From Symsagittifera roscoffensis (lineage: Eukaryota; Xenacoelomorpha; Acoela; Convolutidae): a DNA stretch of 64,000 nucleotides. This document shows, piece after piece, positions 52,645 through 62,778 of the stretch. The notes under the pieces are model-generated. The model made no database searches. It worked only from the letters and a program-made list of their open reading frames with translations, and was not told the origin of the DNA. The position numbers were made by a program, and so were the translations under genes. Position 1 is the stretch's first letter. Each line of letters opens with the position of its first letter. Location: contig NC_087066.1 of the NCBI RefSeq assembly GCF_963678635.1, positions 31,563,301 to 31,627,300 on the forward strand, written 5' to 3'.

Positions 52645-53625
52645 GTTCCTTGCGTAACACTTTGCCGAGGCTTCACTTTCGCATAGTTTTCCCCCTCTAT
52701 TCTATTCTCACGCAGGTTTCCTACCATATTGTCAATATCGGTCTGGAAATGAATTTTATTAAACTTATCCTTAATAGGATGTTTTGGACCACACGAAAGA
52801 AACTGTTCTGCAAAAGCTGGCAATTTAATATCATCTAATGTTTTACATCGAAGTCAGTCTTTCGTAGAGGTTTTTCCTAAAAGTTTGACAAATTTTAGCA
52901 ATTTGGCAATCGTTTCGTTTTTGTTTGTTACAGTGATTGTTTGAGTTTATGAGGTAAACTACCGATGGCAGCCACTTTCAATCAATTTTTTTTATGATAA
53001 AGCGATATCTGCTTTCACCAACATTTTTAGTAGCTGAACAAAAGTTCCTTTCGTTTTCTCACCTCACCTTTCAGTAGTCTTTAATGAAAATTAAGCACAG
53101 CTTTCTCAGAGAAAATACAAATTTTTGGAACACCGAGCTTGAGAAAATCAACAATAATCGTATAACTTGAGATCAAAATCCTTACTCAGTTATAGCAACC
53201 GCTGAAATATGTTCAAAATTTTTTGATGCTCGATTAAAATTTTGGTCAGAAACCTCCTTTTAATTTCAGCTAAGTTTTTATGTTGGAGTTGGGCAGCCCC
53301 TCATATCGATATTGTTGAGGTACTCAATTAAAAATAAAAACTTTGTCGCAAAAAAAGTGGCCAATTATCGGTTTCGAATAATCGTTATTTAGTCAGCTAC
53401 TCGGTACTGGAGTGCTCTTTTTTCCTGCAACAGAAGTATTACTCTCAAAGAGCAAACAAAACCATCCACAACAGCTGATGGAAAACTTGAAGCTGCGCTA
53501 GTGCACAATTGGAGCTAAAATATCTGCAATTGGTAGTGGCACACAACGAAAGACTGGCAATACTGAATGGCAATACCAGGGGCAACCAAAACAGACCAGT
53601 GCAGACAAGGAGTAAGGCAAAAGCA
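52645..53625. repeat. PLE-associated direct repeat, copy 2
   Basis: This follows the palindrome without a gap and repeats copy 1 from GTTCCTTGCGTAACACTTTG to GGAGTAAGGCAAAAGCA at an offset of about 1.18 kb. Small indels (for example the duplicated TCTAT at 52697) distinguish the copies. After it the sequence continues into the plus-strand PLE. Confidence 0.85.
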
Positions 53626-53639
53626 AGACTCGAGCAATA

Positions 53640-55500
53640 GCTGAATGCATAGGAAGAGTTTGCGCTTCAAGGACAGGGATGAGAGTGGTTTGAATTGTTT
53701 TGCTATGCGCCTTGTGAATTGTATAACTCGTTGCGTGCAAAACAATGACCACAGTAACTTTGCCCACCGTATGGCTCAGACAGAATTAACGGGGAAACTT
53801 ATTTGGGAAAATGTGTTAGACAAAATTAATTTTTTATAAGTTAAATGTCTGTACATGGACTGAAGTTTATGAAAAGATCTGAAAAACGAAACAAAACTGG
53901 ACTTTTTGAAGCTTAGGGTCCCCGAAAGACTGAAACGTCTAAGGACAGGAAAGGGTATGAGAAGATAGCAGTGAAAGCCTAAACGCTGGTGCACACAGAA
54001 ATCGAAGAACAATTATGAGCAACCGTTTTGCGTTTCGTGATGCGTCAAGTTGATGCAAGCTTGAAGACAACATCAAAAAATCATAGAAAAACAAAAGGCG
54101 TGCAAGTTTTTATTGATACTTTTGATTGAGCCAATACCGGAACCAATACTAACGATGCCAGAGAAACCATTTAAAAAACTGCTCTATACCCGGATGAAAC
54201 TATAATATCTCTTGGTATGAACAATTTATACACCAATCTTCCCTTGAAAGAAGCAATTGCAGTTGCCTTACAGAAGCTGTACAGCCAAAAGACTTCTCTT
54301 GGAAATCAATGAGCGACAAGGAAAAAGCTTTTCACTATGGCGGTCAGCAAGGTGTTTTTTAAACAAAATGATTTATGGTATATTCACGTAAATGGTCCAG
54401 CGATTGGCGCTTCCCTTGCTCTAACTCTTGCAACCCTATAGCTGAAAGAGTACCACTCCAATTTAAAAGACAAAATTCCGGCGGGAACGGAGATGCAGCC
54501 AGCGGGTGACCATAACGGTTTGTACCAATGTTGCAGCAGGAAAGTAAGATATAGATCAAAGGGAGTTGAATGCTTGAGAGGCCGAAACTGGTCGATCTTA
54601 AATGCGGGAAACTATCCGCCGATGTATACGTATTAATAACCGAGATAGTCTGGTATTGTAAAAACTGCTGCCGCGCTAGGAGCAAGGAGGAGGATACTCC
54701 AAAATTATAAAATGTTTTTCAGGCTTGTCGATGACCTGGTTAGAACAGTCAAAGGTAAAACAACTCGTGTTCTCGATGCTACCGATTCTCTTCATCCGAA
54801 TCTTCAGTTCCTTCTAGAAGAACCCAATTCAGAGGGGAGTTTGCCGTGCCTCGATTTGAACCTAAATGTATCGCAGGATTAGGGGGTAACCTGCAATTGG
54901 TATCAAAAACCATCAACCACTGGGACTATAATGAACTATAGGAGCTGTGCCCCAAAACAGTAGAAGCGTAGTGTTATTCAAGGCACTGTACTTAGAGTGT
55001 TAAGGAGTACTTCTAACGAGGACCAATTTGATAAGGCTACGGTAACTAATAAGGCGCAATGACAGACAAATCACTACCCTAAACATTGGCCTGCAAATGA
55101 GCCAATATTTTGCAAAGAGGTTACAAAGTAAGACCAACGTTCAAGTAGTTTTCACCACAATCAAAAATAAAATCTTGATTAACATCGAAGAAACCAGCAT
55201 TTTCCAATGACTTTAAGTCAAGAGTGGTTTTTAAACTGCAAGTAGTGCATGTAATTTCGCCTATGTCGGACAAACTGATCCACATTTGACAGTAGATTTG
55301 TAGAACATAAAAAACAGTCTCACCGGTAGGCCTCCAACTTCAACAATACAGACATAAGGGAAATAGCGCAGATGTTAATTGGGAAAAAATAGATATGTTG
55401 AACAACCAAACGAAATCGTTAACACTAGAGGTAAAACATATCCAAAAAAAGCCGTTATTGAACACGCACTATGAGTTTATAAGCAAAGAGTTGACAATAA
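53640..55500 (+). pseudogene. Penelope-like element: RT and GIY-YIG endonuclease, plus strand, decayed
   Basis: With stops and shifts, the plus strand shows PLE motifs in order. ISLGMNNLYTNLPLKEA near 54205 and VNGPAIGASLALTLATL near 54390 are RT motifs A/B. RLVDDLVRTV near 54722 is the catalytic VDD. SLHPNLQFLLEEP lies near 54790, and CNWYQKPSTTGTIMNYRSCA near 54890. NFAYVGQTDPHLT near 55252 is the GIY-YIG nuclease core with its Tyr-x-Gly. RT followed by GIY-YIG defines Penelope-like elements. This copy is broken and cannot make protein. Its 3' region is tandemly repeated downstream. Confidence 0.85.
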
Positions 55501-56445
55501 AAATTTAGTCACGCTACAATTTTTTTAAAATCGAAAACTTACACGTTGAAATTAAAGTTTTGACTCAAAAACTTTCAAAAATAATAACAAATTTTTTAAT
55601 CAGTTTCAGAGGTAAGAAGTGTTTTTGTTCTATTTGATTCATTTCACAGGTCTACTGTGATTGGCTTTTTTCAACATGATGGCTTAGAACTAAACTTTAT
55701 GTGAAATATTGATATTTTGAAATAAAGTTCGATTTTTTTGTCATTTAGTTTAGTTTATTGTGAAGTTTTTAAAAAAGACCACAGCTTTGAAAAGTTTGAA
55801 AATTAATTTTCATCGAAAGTTCCTTGATTTTAACAGAACGGAAAAAACGCGAAATACGACGTCCTGGGTCCTTAATGATCTCCACCTTCAAAAATGCAGA
55901 CTTAGGGTAAATAGCACAGATGTCAGCCAGTAAATTATAGAAAGGTCGAACAACCGAACTAAGATGTTAACACTTGAAGCAAAACGCATCAGGAAGGAGA
56001 AGCCTGGCTTGAAAACACGAAGAGAGTCGAAGTAGGGAGTTGACACTGAAATTTTGTATTCTTGGTTCCTTTTCGAAAAACCTACATGTCTACATCAAAA
56101 CTTTGACTCAGAAGCTCCCATACAAAATAAATTACAATCTCTTAAATTATTTGACAGTTTAAGAGTAATTTGATCCTAATTTTTTATTCTTAGATCATTT
56201 CTGTGAATGAATGGCTATTGTTTAAGCATGATGGCTTGAAACCAAATTTTATGTGAAGTTTGGTAATTTACTTTTGCTCATTGATGTTCTATTGTCATTT
56301 TGATTAATTTTTTGTAAAATTTTTTCTGACGATGCACATAGTTGTGAAACTTTTCAAGTCATTTTTTTTTCAAAACTTCTTTGTTTTTATCTTTGATTTT
56401 AATAGAACGGAAAAAACCTCGACTTATGACGTCAGTAAATTATAG
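55320..56445 (+). repeat. Tandem copies of the PLE 3' region (unit about 560 bp)
   Basis: Blocks occur twice in the same order: GGGTAAATAGCACAGATGT-like (55350 and 55905), GAACAACC (55398 and 55957), and CATGATGGCTT (55676 and 56226). AACAGAACGGAAAAAAC-like (55833 and 56402) also occurs twice. A third unit starts at about 56431 (GTCAGTAAATTATAG) and is cut off by a microsatellite. Head-to-tail partial copies are a known habit of PLEs. Confidence 0.75.
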
Positions 56446-56482
56446 ATAGATAGATATATATATATATATATAGATAAATAGA
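56444..56482. repeat. GATA/TA microsatellite
   Basis: GATAGATAGATATATATATA and onward ends in AGATAAATAGATA. It marks the junction between the PLE tandem array and the LINE that follows. Confidence 0.9.
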
Positions 56483-56656
56483 TATTTTCAGTTAAAAATG
56501 AATAACAGGGCAGCCGTGGTGGCCCTCTATTTCTAACTACTGATTATCACTACACCAAATTCAACAAACCTGGTCTCTGGGAAAACAGCTTCTTCCTTCT
56601 TTTGTCCATCTCCAGTACCAGCTGAGTTCTTTCCTTATTTCCTTATTTTTATCTCT

Positions 56657-57245
56657 ATGTTAGAAATCATAGCCGCAAGTTCCCTTTCTGACTCAATCGA
56701 ACAAGGTCTAACCCCTGAACAGAAAAATATAGTAAAGCAAATTGTCTACGCCGAGGGGGATTTAACCTGAACCCAAGGACGAACTTTAAATTTAAAAACG
56801 TTACCGATTATATATGAGCAACGAGTAAATCTATTATACTGTGGCACGATCTTATCAACAATTCGATCACAGAGTTTAAAAAGATCAAACCCCTTACGAC
56901 TCAGCAACTCCTGGATACTCTCAGAAGCTTTAACAATCTGTTTGCTATTGTCTACTGTCACCGTACGGGAGCAGAAAACATATTCGACGAGCTACGAACT
57001 CTTGACACGATTGTCATCGACGTTACAAAACATCTTATCAGTAAATCAGAGAGTCTAGACGAAAACATCACAGGACTTTATCGCGAGCTTCACCAGTCAT
57101 CTGATCTAGAACTACGATCTCTCTCGGTAGTCTTGCACTACTATCCGAACCTTCACGCGATCTTCAAAACCTGCTCCACGAAAAGCAAACCATCGAAGAA
57201 TCGACGAAGAGCCAAGAAGAGGCAACGCTCAGCAACCCCACAATA
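56657..57245 (+). pseudogene. Decayed upstream ORF (ORF0) of the CR1/L2-like LINE
   Basis: ATG 56657 opens 37 codons (MLEIIAASSLSDSIEQGLTP) and then hits a stop. The downstream coding signal lies in another frame, shifted near a five-G run at about 56755, and has one TGA at about 56815. From there it is open to TAA 57243-57245. That part reads LINNSITEFKKIKPLTTQQL, then RSFNNLFAIVYCHRTGAENI, and ends with a basic tail KSKPSKNRRRAKKRQRSATP. No family is recognised. Because it lacks an ATG, the longer part is easily missed by ORF finders. Confidence 0.5.
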
Positions 57246-57271
57246 AAACGGTTAGTAAAACTCGTACTGGT

Positions 57272-57368
57272 TGTACTCTTTGAGTCCTTTGACTCGGAGT
57301 CCCCTTTCTAGTTTTACTACATTAGTATAAACTGAGTGTACTCTTTGAGTCTTTTGACTCGGAGTCCT
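57272..57368 (+). repeat. Pair of 32-bp repeats, each with a GAGTC/GACTC hairpin, before ORF1
   Basis: TGTACTCTTTGAGTC, then a T-rich loop and GACTCGGAGTCC, occurs at 57272-57303 and 57337-57368 with one or two changes. Each copy contains GAGTC-N4-GACTC, an inverted repeat. The first copy is itself bracketed by TAGTAAAACT and its reverse complement AGTTTTACTA. The second copy ends 12 bases before the ORF1 ATG. A translational or RNA-packaging role is only inference. Confidence 0.6.
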
Positions 57369-57380
57369 CACCAAACAAAT

Positions 57381-58262
57381 ATGACACGAAATCGTGAAAT
57401 GACCACTGATTCCGTATGCGAAACTTGCCAACAAAAAATCAAAAAGAATGAAGATACTTTCTGTTGCATCGTGTGTAATTGCAAAATGCACCTGACGAAA
57501 AGCTGTACCAGCCTAAGCGATACAGCAATCAATGGTATTACGACACTGGGAAAAAACATTGCTCTACTCTGCAACAAATGTGTGGATTCCAACGGATATG
57601 AGAGACTCCGAAAAGCAGTCAGTGACGCTGAACAAACCTCGCCGAAGCAATTCAAGAAGATTGAAGAGGACATGGACGAACTCAGAAAGAACGTACAGGA
57701 GATTAAAACGCTGTTCTCCCGCACCACAATGAAGCCAAATGAGATCAAATCAGAAGCAAAAACCAAGGTACCGATAAACGCAACGCCGAAACAAGAAAAT
57801 CAAAACGGAATCCGCATCCGCGGCATCCCTGAACTAAACGACAAAGATCAAAGAAAAAGACAAGAAAATGACCTCCAACTAGTAAAGGAAATCTTGGAGC
57901 ACATGCAAATTGTGCCAGAGATAGTTGATCTGTTCCGGATGGGTCAACGACAGGAAGGCAAGGACCGAACCATACTTGTAAAAGTCCCAATTTGGCAGAA
58001 ACGACTAATACTATCATCCGCTTGCCGCCTAAAAACATATGACAAACCTGTGTTTGTCAGCCGCGAGCTATCAGTGGATGAAGCAAAACTCGAAAATCAA
58101 GCACTGCAAAAACGGCGGGAGCTCATAAACGAAAACATCGATAAACAAAACCTGCGCATCCGCGATGGAAAACTCTACCAGAAAATAGAAAACAGATGGA
58201 CAGCAGTTGCAACCGAAAAAACCGGAGAACTCAATCTCCAATTGACTAGAACTCTTTCCTAG
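57381..58262 (+). CDS. CR1/L2-like LINE ORF1: PHD finger, coiled coil, RNA-binding-like domain
   Basis: Intact, 293 residues from ATG 57381. Residues 13-67 form a C4HC3 PHD-type finger (CETC, CCIVC, H37, C42, CNKC). Residues about 95-120 (EEDMDELRKNVQEIKTLF) look like a coiled coil. The second half (IRIRGIPELNDKDQ, then DLFRMGQRQEGKDRTILVKV and PVFVSRELSVDEAKLENQAL) matches the RRM-like C-terminal part of ORF1 proteins in CR1/L2-type LINEs. It should bind the element RNA. The stop is followed at once by the ORF2 frame, offset by one base. Confidence 0.88.
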   Translation: MTRNREMTTDSVCETCQQKIKKNEDTFCCIVCNCKMHLTKSCTSLSDTAINGITTLGKNIALLCNKCVDSNGYERLRKAVSDAEQTSPKQFKKIEEDMDELRKNVQEIKTLFSRTTMKPNEIKSEAKTKVPINATPKQENQNGIRIRGIPELNDKDQRKRQENDLQLVKEILEHMQIVPEIVDLFRMGQRQEGKDRTILVKVPIWQKRLILSSACRLKTYDKPVFVSRELSVDEAKLENQALQKRRELINENIDKQNLRIRDGKLYQKIENRWTAVATEKTGELNLQLTRTLS

Positions 58263-58263
58263 C

Positions 58264-61110
58264 CTACTCATCTACAACGTCCGAAGCATACTCGACTACA
58301 ATCGAAGATCAAACTTCGCAAATGCGATAAACACAAGCTGTCAATACCAACTACTTTGCCTAACCGAAACATGGTTAACCAACGACATAACAGACAACTC
58401 CATATTCTTGCCTCAATTTGAACTCTATCGATCTGAAAGAACTTCAAAAGCCGGTCTATCAAAACACGGAGGAGTTCTAATTGGCATCAACGCCAACATA
58501 CCACATAACCGCATTGATACAGGCATGCAAGACTGCGTAATGGTTCAACTCAAGATATCTGTACCAATACTTGTCTGCTGTATATATTGTGCCCCTGTGT
58601 ATAGCCCATACCGATGGTCACTAGATCAACTTAACTCATTGCTGAACTTAATAAAAGCAACACAACGCGAGCAAGGCATACAAAATCTTGTCATTGTTGG
58701 AGATATCAACTTCTCGTGTACAAATTGGAAATCACTCTCATCAAAATGCGAGTACGAACAAAGCATCCTAGACAACTTCCAGGAATTAAACCTGGAACAA
58801 TTCATCATAACCGATACTGGAAAGAGCCTGGATATCCTGCTCTGCAACAATCCTGATATCATACTAGACGTATACATGGACAATCGGCTCAAAAACGACT
58901 TCACCTCAGATCACCCACCTTACGGCTCAAAGTTACATATGAATCGCAAAATAAATCACGAAAGGGTCCCTCTACCCTCCCAAAAGTACGACTTTTCAGG
59001 CTTTGCCTTCAAAAAAGCCAACTGGAACGAAATCAACGAATATGTGCGAGAGCAGCACTTCAACCCATACTGCTACAGCAACGTTGATCTCCTGGTAGAT
59101 CAGTGGTATAATTGGATCTACGGTATTATAGTCAAACACATACCCCGAACAACCCAACATAGGAAACATCTAGCGCCCTGGTTTTCTCCCACGAGCTCAA
59201 ACCTCATGAAAAAAGTAGAAACTCTCAGACGCCAAAGTAAAACAAATACCCTAAAGATCCAGCAATTACAAACTGAATTGTCCTTATCGCTCTCAGCAGA
59301 CCAATGCAATCATGAAACAGAAATTTTCAAGTCTGGAATCTTCTCAAACGTCCAAAAATACCTCAAAACTATCATGAAAACAAGCTCAATCCCAACTGAA
59401 GTATTTCTTGACGATAAGTCAGCTAATACCGATATCGAAAAAGCCGAATTATTTAATCAGTACTTCCAATCCGTTTTCAGTAAGAATCACCACGATTATA
59501 CTCTCACAGAGGGACAGCCCAAGCTGTCGATGATTCATTTCTCAGAACTAGAAATACAACTCGTTCTCCAATCGCTGGACGAGAGCAAGGCCAACGGACT
59601 TGACCGTATGGGGAACACTCTGCTGAAAAAATTATCAGACTCCCTACCAAAGTCACTGCATCTCATATTCAACACAATTGCAAACAAATGCTACTTCCCA
59701 TCATTCTGGAAAACAAGCGAAATAATCCCCATATTTAAAGAAGGGAACAAACAAATGGTAGATAATAACAGGCCGATCAGCCTCCTCGTAGCAGTATCCA
59801 AAGTCCTCGAGAAACTTATTTTCGACAGAATGTACCCAATCTTATCCACCGCATTGTCCCAATCTCAACACGGTTTTCGGCAAAGACGCTCATCTATAAC
59901 AAACCTAATCGAATACCTGCACAAAATGTTTGTGAACTTTGACAATAGCAACTGCCACTTCCTAGCGTCATTTTAGTTCGACTTCCAGAAGGCTTTCGAC
60001 AAAGTAAATCACAATATAACGATCGAAAAACTCAGCAGAGCTGGAATAACAGGCCCAATATTGGATCTAATCAAAAGTTACCTGACCGGTCGAACCCAAA
60101 CAGTACGCATCGGCAGCTTGGTCTCAAGCCAACTGCCAATTTATAGTGGAGTGCCGCAAGGATCTATTCTAGGGCCACTCCTTTTCTTAGTATACATCAA
60201 CGACTTGCCAAAATGTGTCATGTCATCGTGCTACGGCTATGCGGATGACTATAAAATTATGGGCACCGACCCGACTACCCTTCACATTGATATTAGAAAA
60301 GTCTTGAAGTGGTGTGAAACCAATGAAATGCGCCTCAATATGACCAAGAGCAAAACACTAGTAATTAAGGGCGAGTGCAACCTAAGTATATTCTCGTACA
60401 AATTCGAACAGCCTAACGAACTTAAAGATCTTGGAAAGATAATGTCAAAAAATCTTAACTGGACTTCTCATGCAAACAATCGTGCGAGCAAAGCACAGAA
60501 GGCCCTATACTGCATCAAAAGAAACTTATCACCTGCCACAACCATGAACAACAGGAAAAATGCATATAAAAGCTATGTAGTACCTATCGTTAGCTATGCA
60601 TCATCAGTCTGGAAACCCTCAAAGCAAGATCTTGTCACCTTAGAAAAAGTGCAACAGAGAGCAACGAAATGGATACTTGGAAATAAACAAATTCCTTATA
60701 AATCGAGGTTAACCACTCTTCAAATTCTTCCCTTGTCTCTTTACCAAGAAATGCATGTACTACTTTTGTTCGCGAACATTCTAAGAGGAAAGACCGACCT
60801 GGAATGGTGGCGATTTATAGAAATCACTGAATCAAATCGACCGAAAACAACAAGACGTTTCAACGCGAAGAACTTTGGACTTTATAAATGCGAATCTGAT
60901 TTCTGGCAACGCGCCTGCAGCCTGACAAACATATTTCACGATCACCTGAAATATGAAGTCCTATTAAGTGACTCGTTTAAACCAAAAATATCAAGAGTGT
61001 ACTGGCAATTCTACGAGAAAATCTACAATGAAGTCGATACCTGCACCTGGAGAATCAACTGCGGATGCACAAGATGCTTAAACTTCAAAAAACTAAACTC
61101 ATTAAACTAA
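58264..61110 (+). pseudogene. CR1/L2-like LINE ORF2: endonuclease-RT with one nonsense codon in motif A
   Basis: The frame runs from the ORF1 stop to 61110, interrupted only by a TAG at 59974-59976. Endonuclease motifs are seen as LLIYNVRSI, LCLTETWL, NLVIVGDINF and FTSDHPP. RT motifs are FDFQKAFDKVNH directly after the stop, YSGVPQGSILGPLLFLVYIN, and GYADDYKIMG with the catalytic Asp pair. The C-terminus has a Cys-rich end (INCGCTRCLNF). There is no ATG near the N-terminus, so translation may depend on reinitiation or a non-AUG codon. A single stop makes this a very young inactive copy. Confidence 0.88.
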
Positions 61111-61198
61111 AATATGATTGATCTCATAAACTTGATTCGGAAGCTAACTCCCATGGATGTATCCTAAATTCTGTTTTATTATTATATTATTATTATTG

Positions 61199-61609
61199 GG
61201 GCAAATAGAGCTTATAGAGAGATATATTGAGAGAAAAAAGTATTGAATCGCAAAGAGAGAAAGAGCATTTTTTTCCAACAAAATATCTTTTTTCGGAGCG
61301 CTAAATAAACTATGAGAAAAATTTTTCACTAGTTAAAAAAACACCCTAGAATAGCCGACGCCGAATATTTTAACCCACACTAAAACAAAATTAGTGTAAG
61401 AGTTCCTACTTTATAAAAGGGCGCTACTACATCGAATTCGAATACCTACCTAACAAGATCGTTGATGATCTTGGAGTTCAAACAAATTTGAGTTCATGAA
61501 ACTTTGCCTTGATTTTCTGGTTCACTCCATCTCATCTGATGTTATGGCATCAAACCGAATCAAAGTACAGAAGTCTCTTTAAAATCTAAAAGCTCCAACT
61601 TATGTAAAA
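61199..61609. other. Non-coding DNA between retroelements
   Basis: A+T-rich sequence with no recognisable frame or repeat. Confidence 0.45.
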
Positions 61610-62200
61610 AAAATTCAGCCGTTGAATGGTTTCTTCAAATTTTTCAAGAGGTACATTCCCGAATTCTCACGAACACTTCTACTATTCTATCGACTGCTGC
61701 GCATGAATGAAGAACTGCCTGCGACAACGGTGCATATTAGCAAAATGGAACATTTGAAAATGAATTCAAGCGAGCACAGCGACTACCAATTCCAGATTGT
61801 GATTAAAACGGATGCCAGCTATTATACAGCAGGTTACATGCTCATGATTGAACACTATACGTTGACCAATAGGACAAAATTACAAAAGTGTATGCGCCCG
61901 TTTCGTTTAGCAGCAAGGTTTTCGACCCCGGGCAAATTAAGCTGTCCATATACGCCAAAGGATTCTAAGCAGTTCATTTCGATTTCACGTCGTTTGCTCG
62001 TATGTTGGGGGAACATCATAACAAACGGTTAAAAATCTCTGATAAAAAACTTTTACTTATTTGTGTTCAAATAAAAACAATGCCATTCCAATTGTGCCAT
62101 TCCAAACGTGCTTGAACAATTGATGGCATTCACGTTTGTTTTTGGCCAACTTCCTGGAAAACGAACGCAGCAGCTGACTACCTCTCACGGATAATCATTA
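61610..62200 (+). pseudogene. Ty3/gypsy-type LTR retrotransposon relic (RT end and RNase H)
   Basis: The plus strand reads FFKFFKRYIPEFS (end of RT) and IVIKTDASYYTAGYML, which holds the RNase H TDAS motif. After a frame change near 61890 the typical S-K-V-F-x-P-G-Q-I-K-L-S-I-Y-A-K segment follows (61912-61962), then a stop. At about 62160 AAADYLSRI is the usual N-A-A-D-Y-L-S-R ending of RNase H. Frameshifts and stops make it non-functional. No LTRs, gag, protease or integrase are visible. Confidence 0.75.
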
Positions 62201-62778
62201 ATCTTGCATTGAAAATTCAGCCCTGAGTGAGTCAGCAATTTCGTGTTGTAACAGTTGCAGTAAGTTTTGATCCTAAGGTTCCTGATATTTTGCTCTCTCA
62301 AAAAACGAAGATCTGTTTATAAGTAACCCAGAAAAGAGCTTCATAGCAAAGGATAGATCCTACATTTTAGGATATTCTATCGTTTTGCAAACAAATTCAT
62401 TGTTAGCATCGAACTCCATAAGATTTTTTTTTATTATTTTTTTAATATAATCAGAAGGTCAAAAGTATCATAGTAACCGAGGTTACAGTCAGGAGTCCCT
62501 TCATCACGTATTCCAGTCAAAATCCTTGGAATTTTCTAGCAACTCGACACGAGATAATATAAAATACAAGTGTTACAAATAAAAAATTTCGTCGAAAGTT
62601 ATTTTGTCATTTATTGTTCCGAGTACGCAAGCGGCGTTCGCAATCTGTATTGCCAGGGAGATTCTCTGTTTTAAAAAGCTTCCTGGTCTGGGTTCCTCAC
62701 TGCATATGCTTAGGTTCTTACAAAGCTTGCTCAAAAAAATTTCTATGCTGGGGCCGGCCGCGCCCTGAATTTCGAAAG
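62201..62778. other. Non-coding DNA between retroelement relics
   Basis: Nothing coding is recognised. A plus frame at 62614-62901 partly overlaps the opposite-strand RT relic and looks like a shadow. Confidence 0.4.

Larger units (their letters stand above)
56500..61198 (+). mobile_element. CR1/L2-like LINE, nearly full length, with extra upstream ORF
   Basis: The element includes a 5' region with a decayed ORF (56657-57245), a paired hairpin repeat (57272-57368), an intact PHD-finger ORF1 and an endonuclease/RT ORF2 with one nonsense codon. Its 3' end is a short TTA-rich tail (about 61172-61197), as expected for LINEs that end in a microsatellite rather than poly(A). The exact 5' end is uncertain: G+C-richer sequence starts at about 56508. 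No target-site duplication was found. Confidence 0.85.

Noticed and set aside
52210-52660. Near-identical open frames on both strands across 52.2-52.7 kb
   Set aside because: They come from the 214-bp palindrome, which reads the same on both strands; they are not evidence of a gene.
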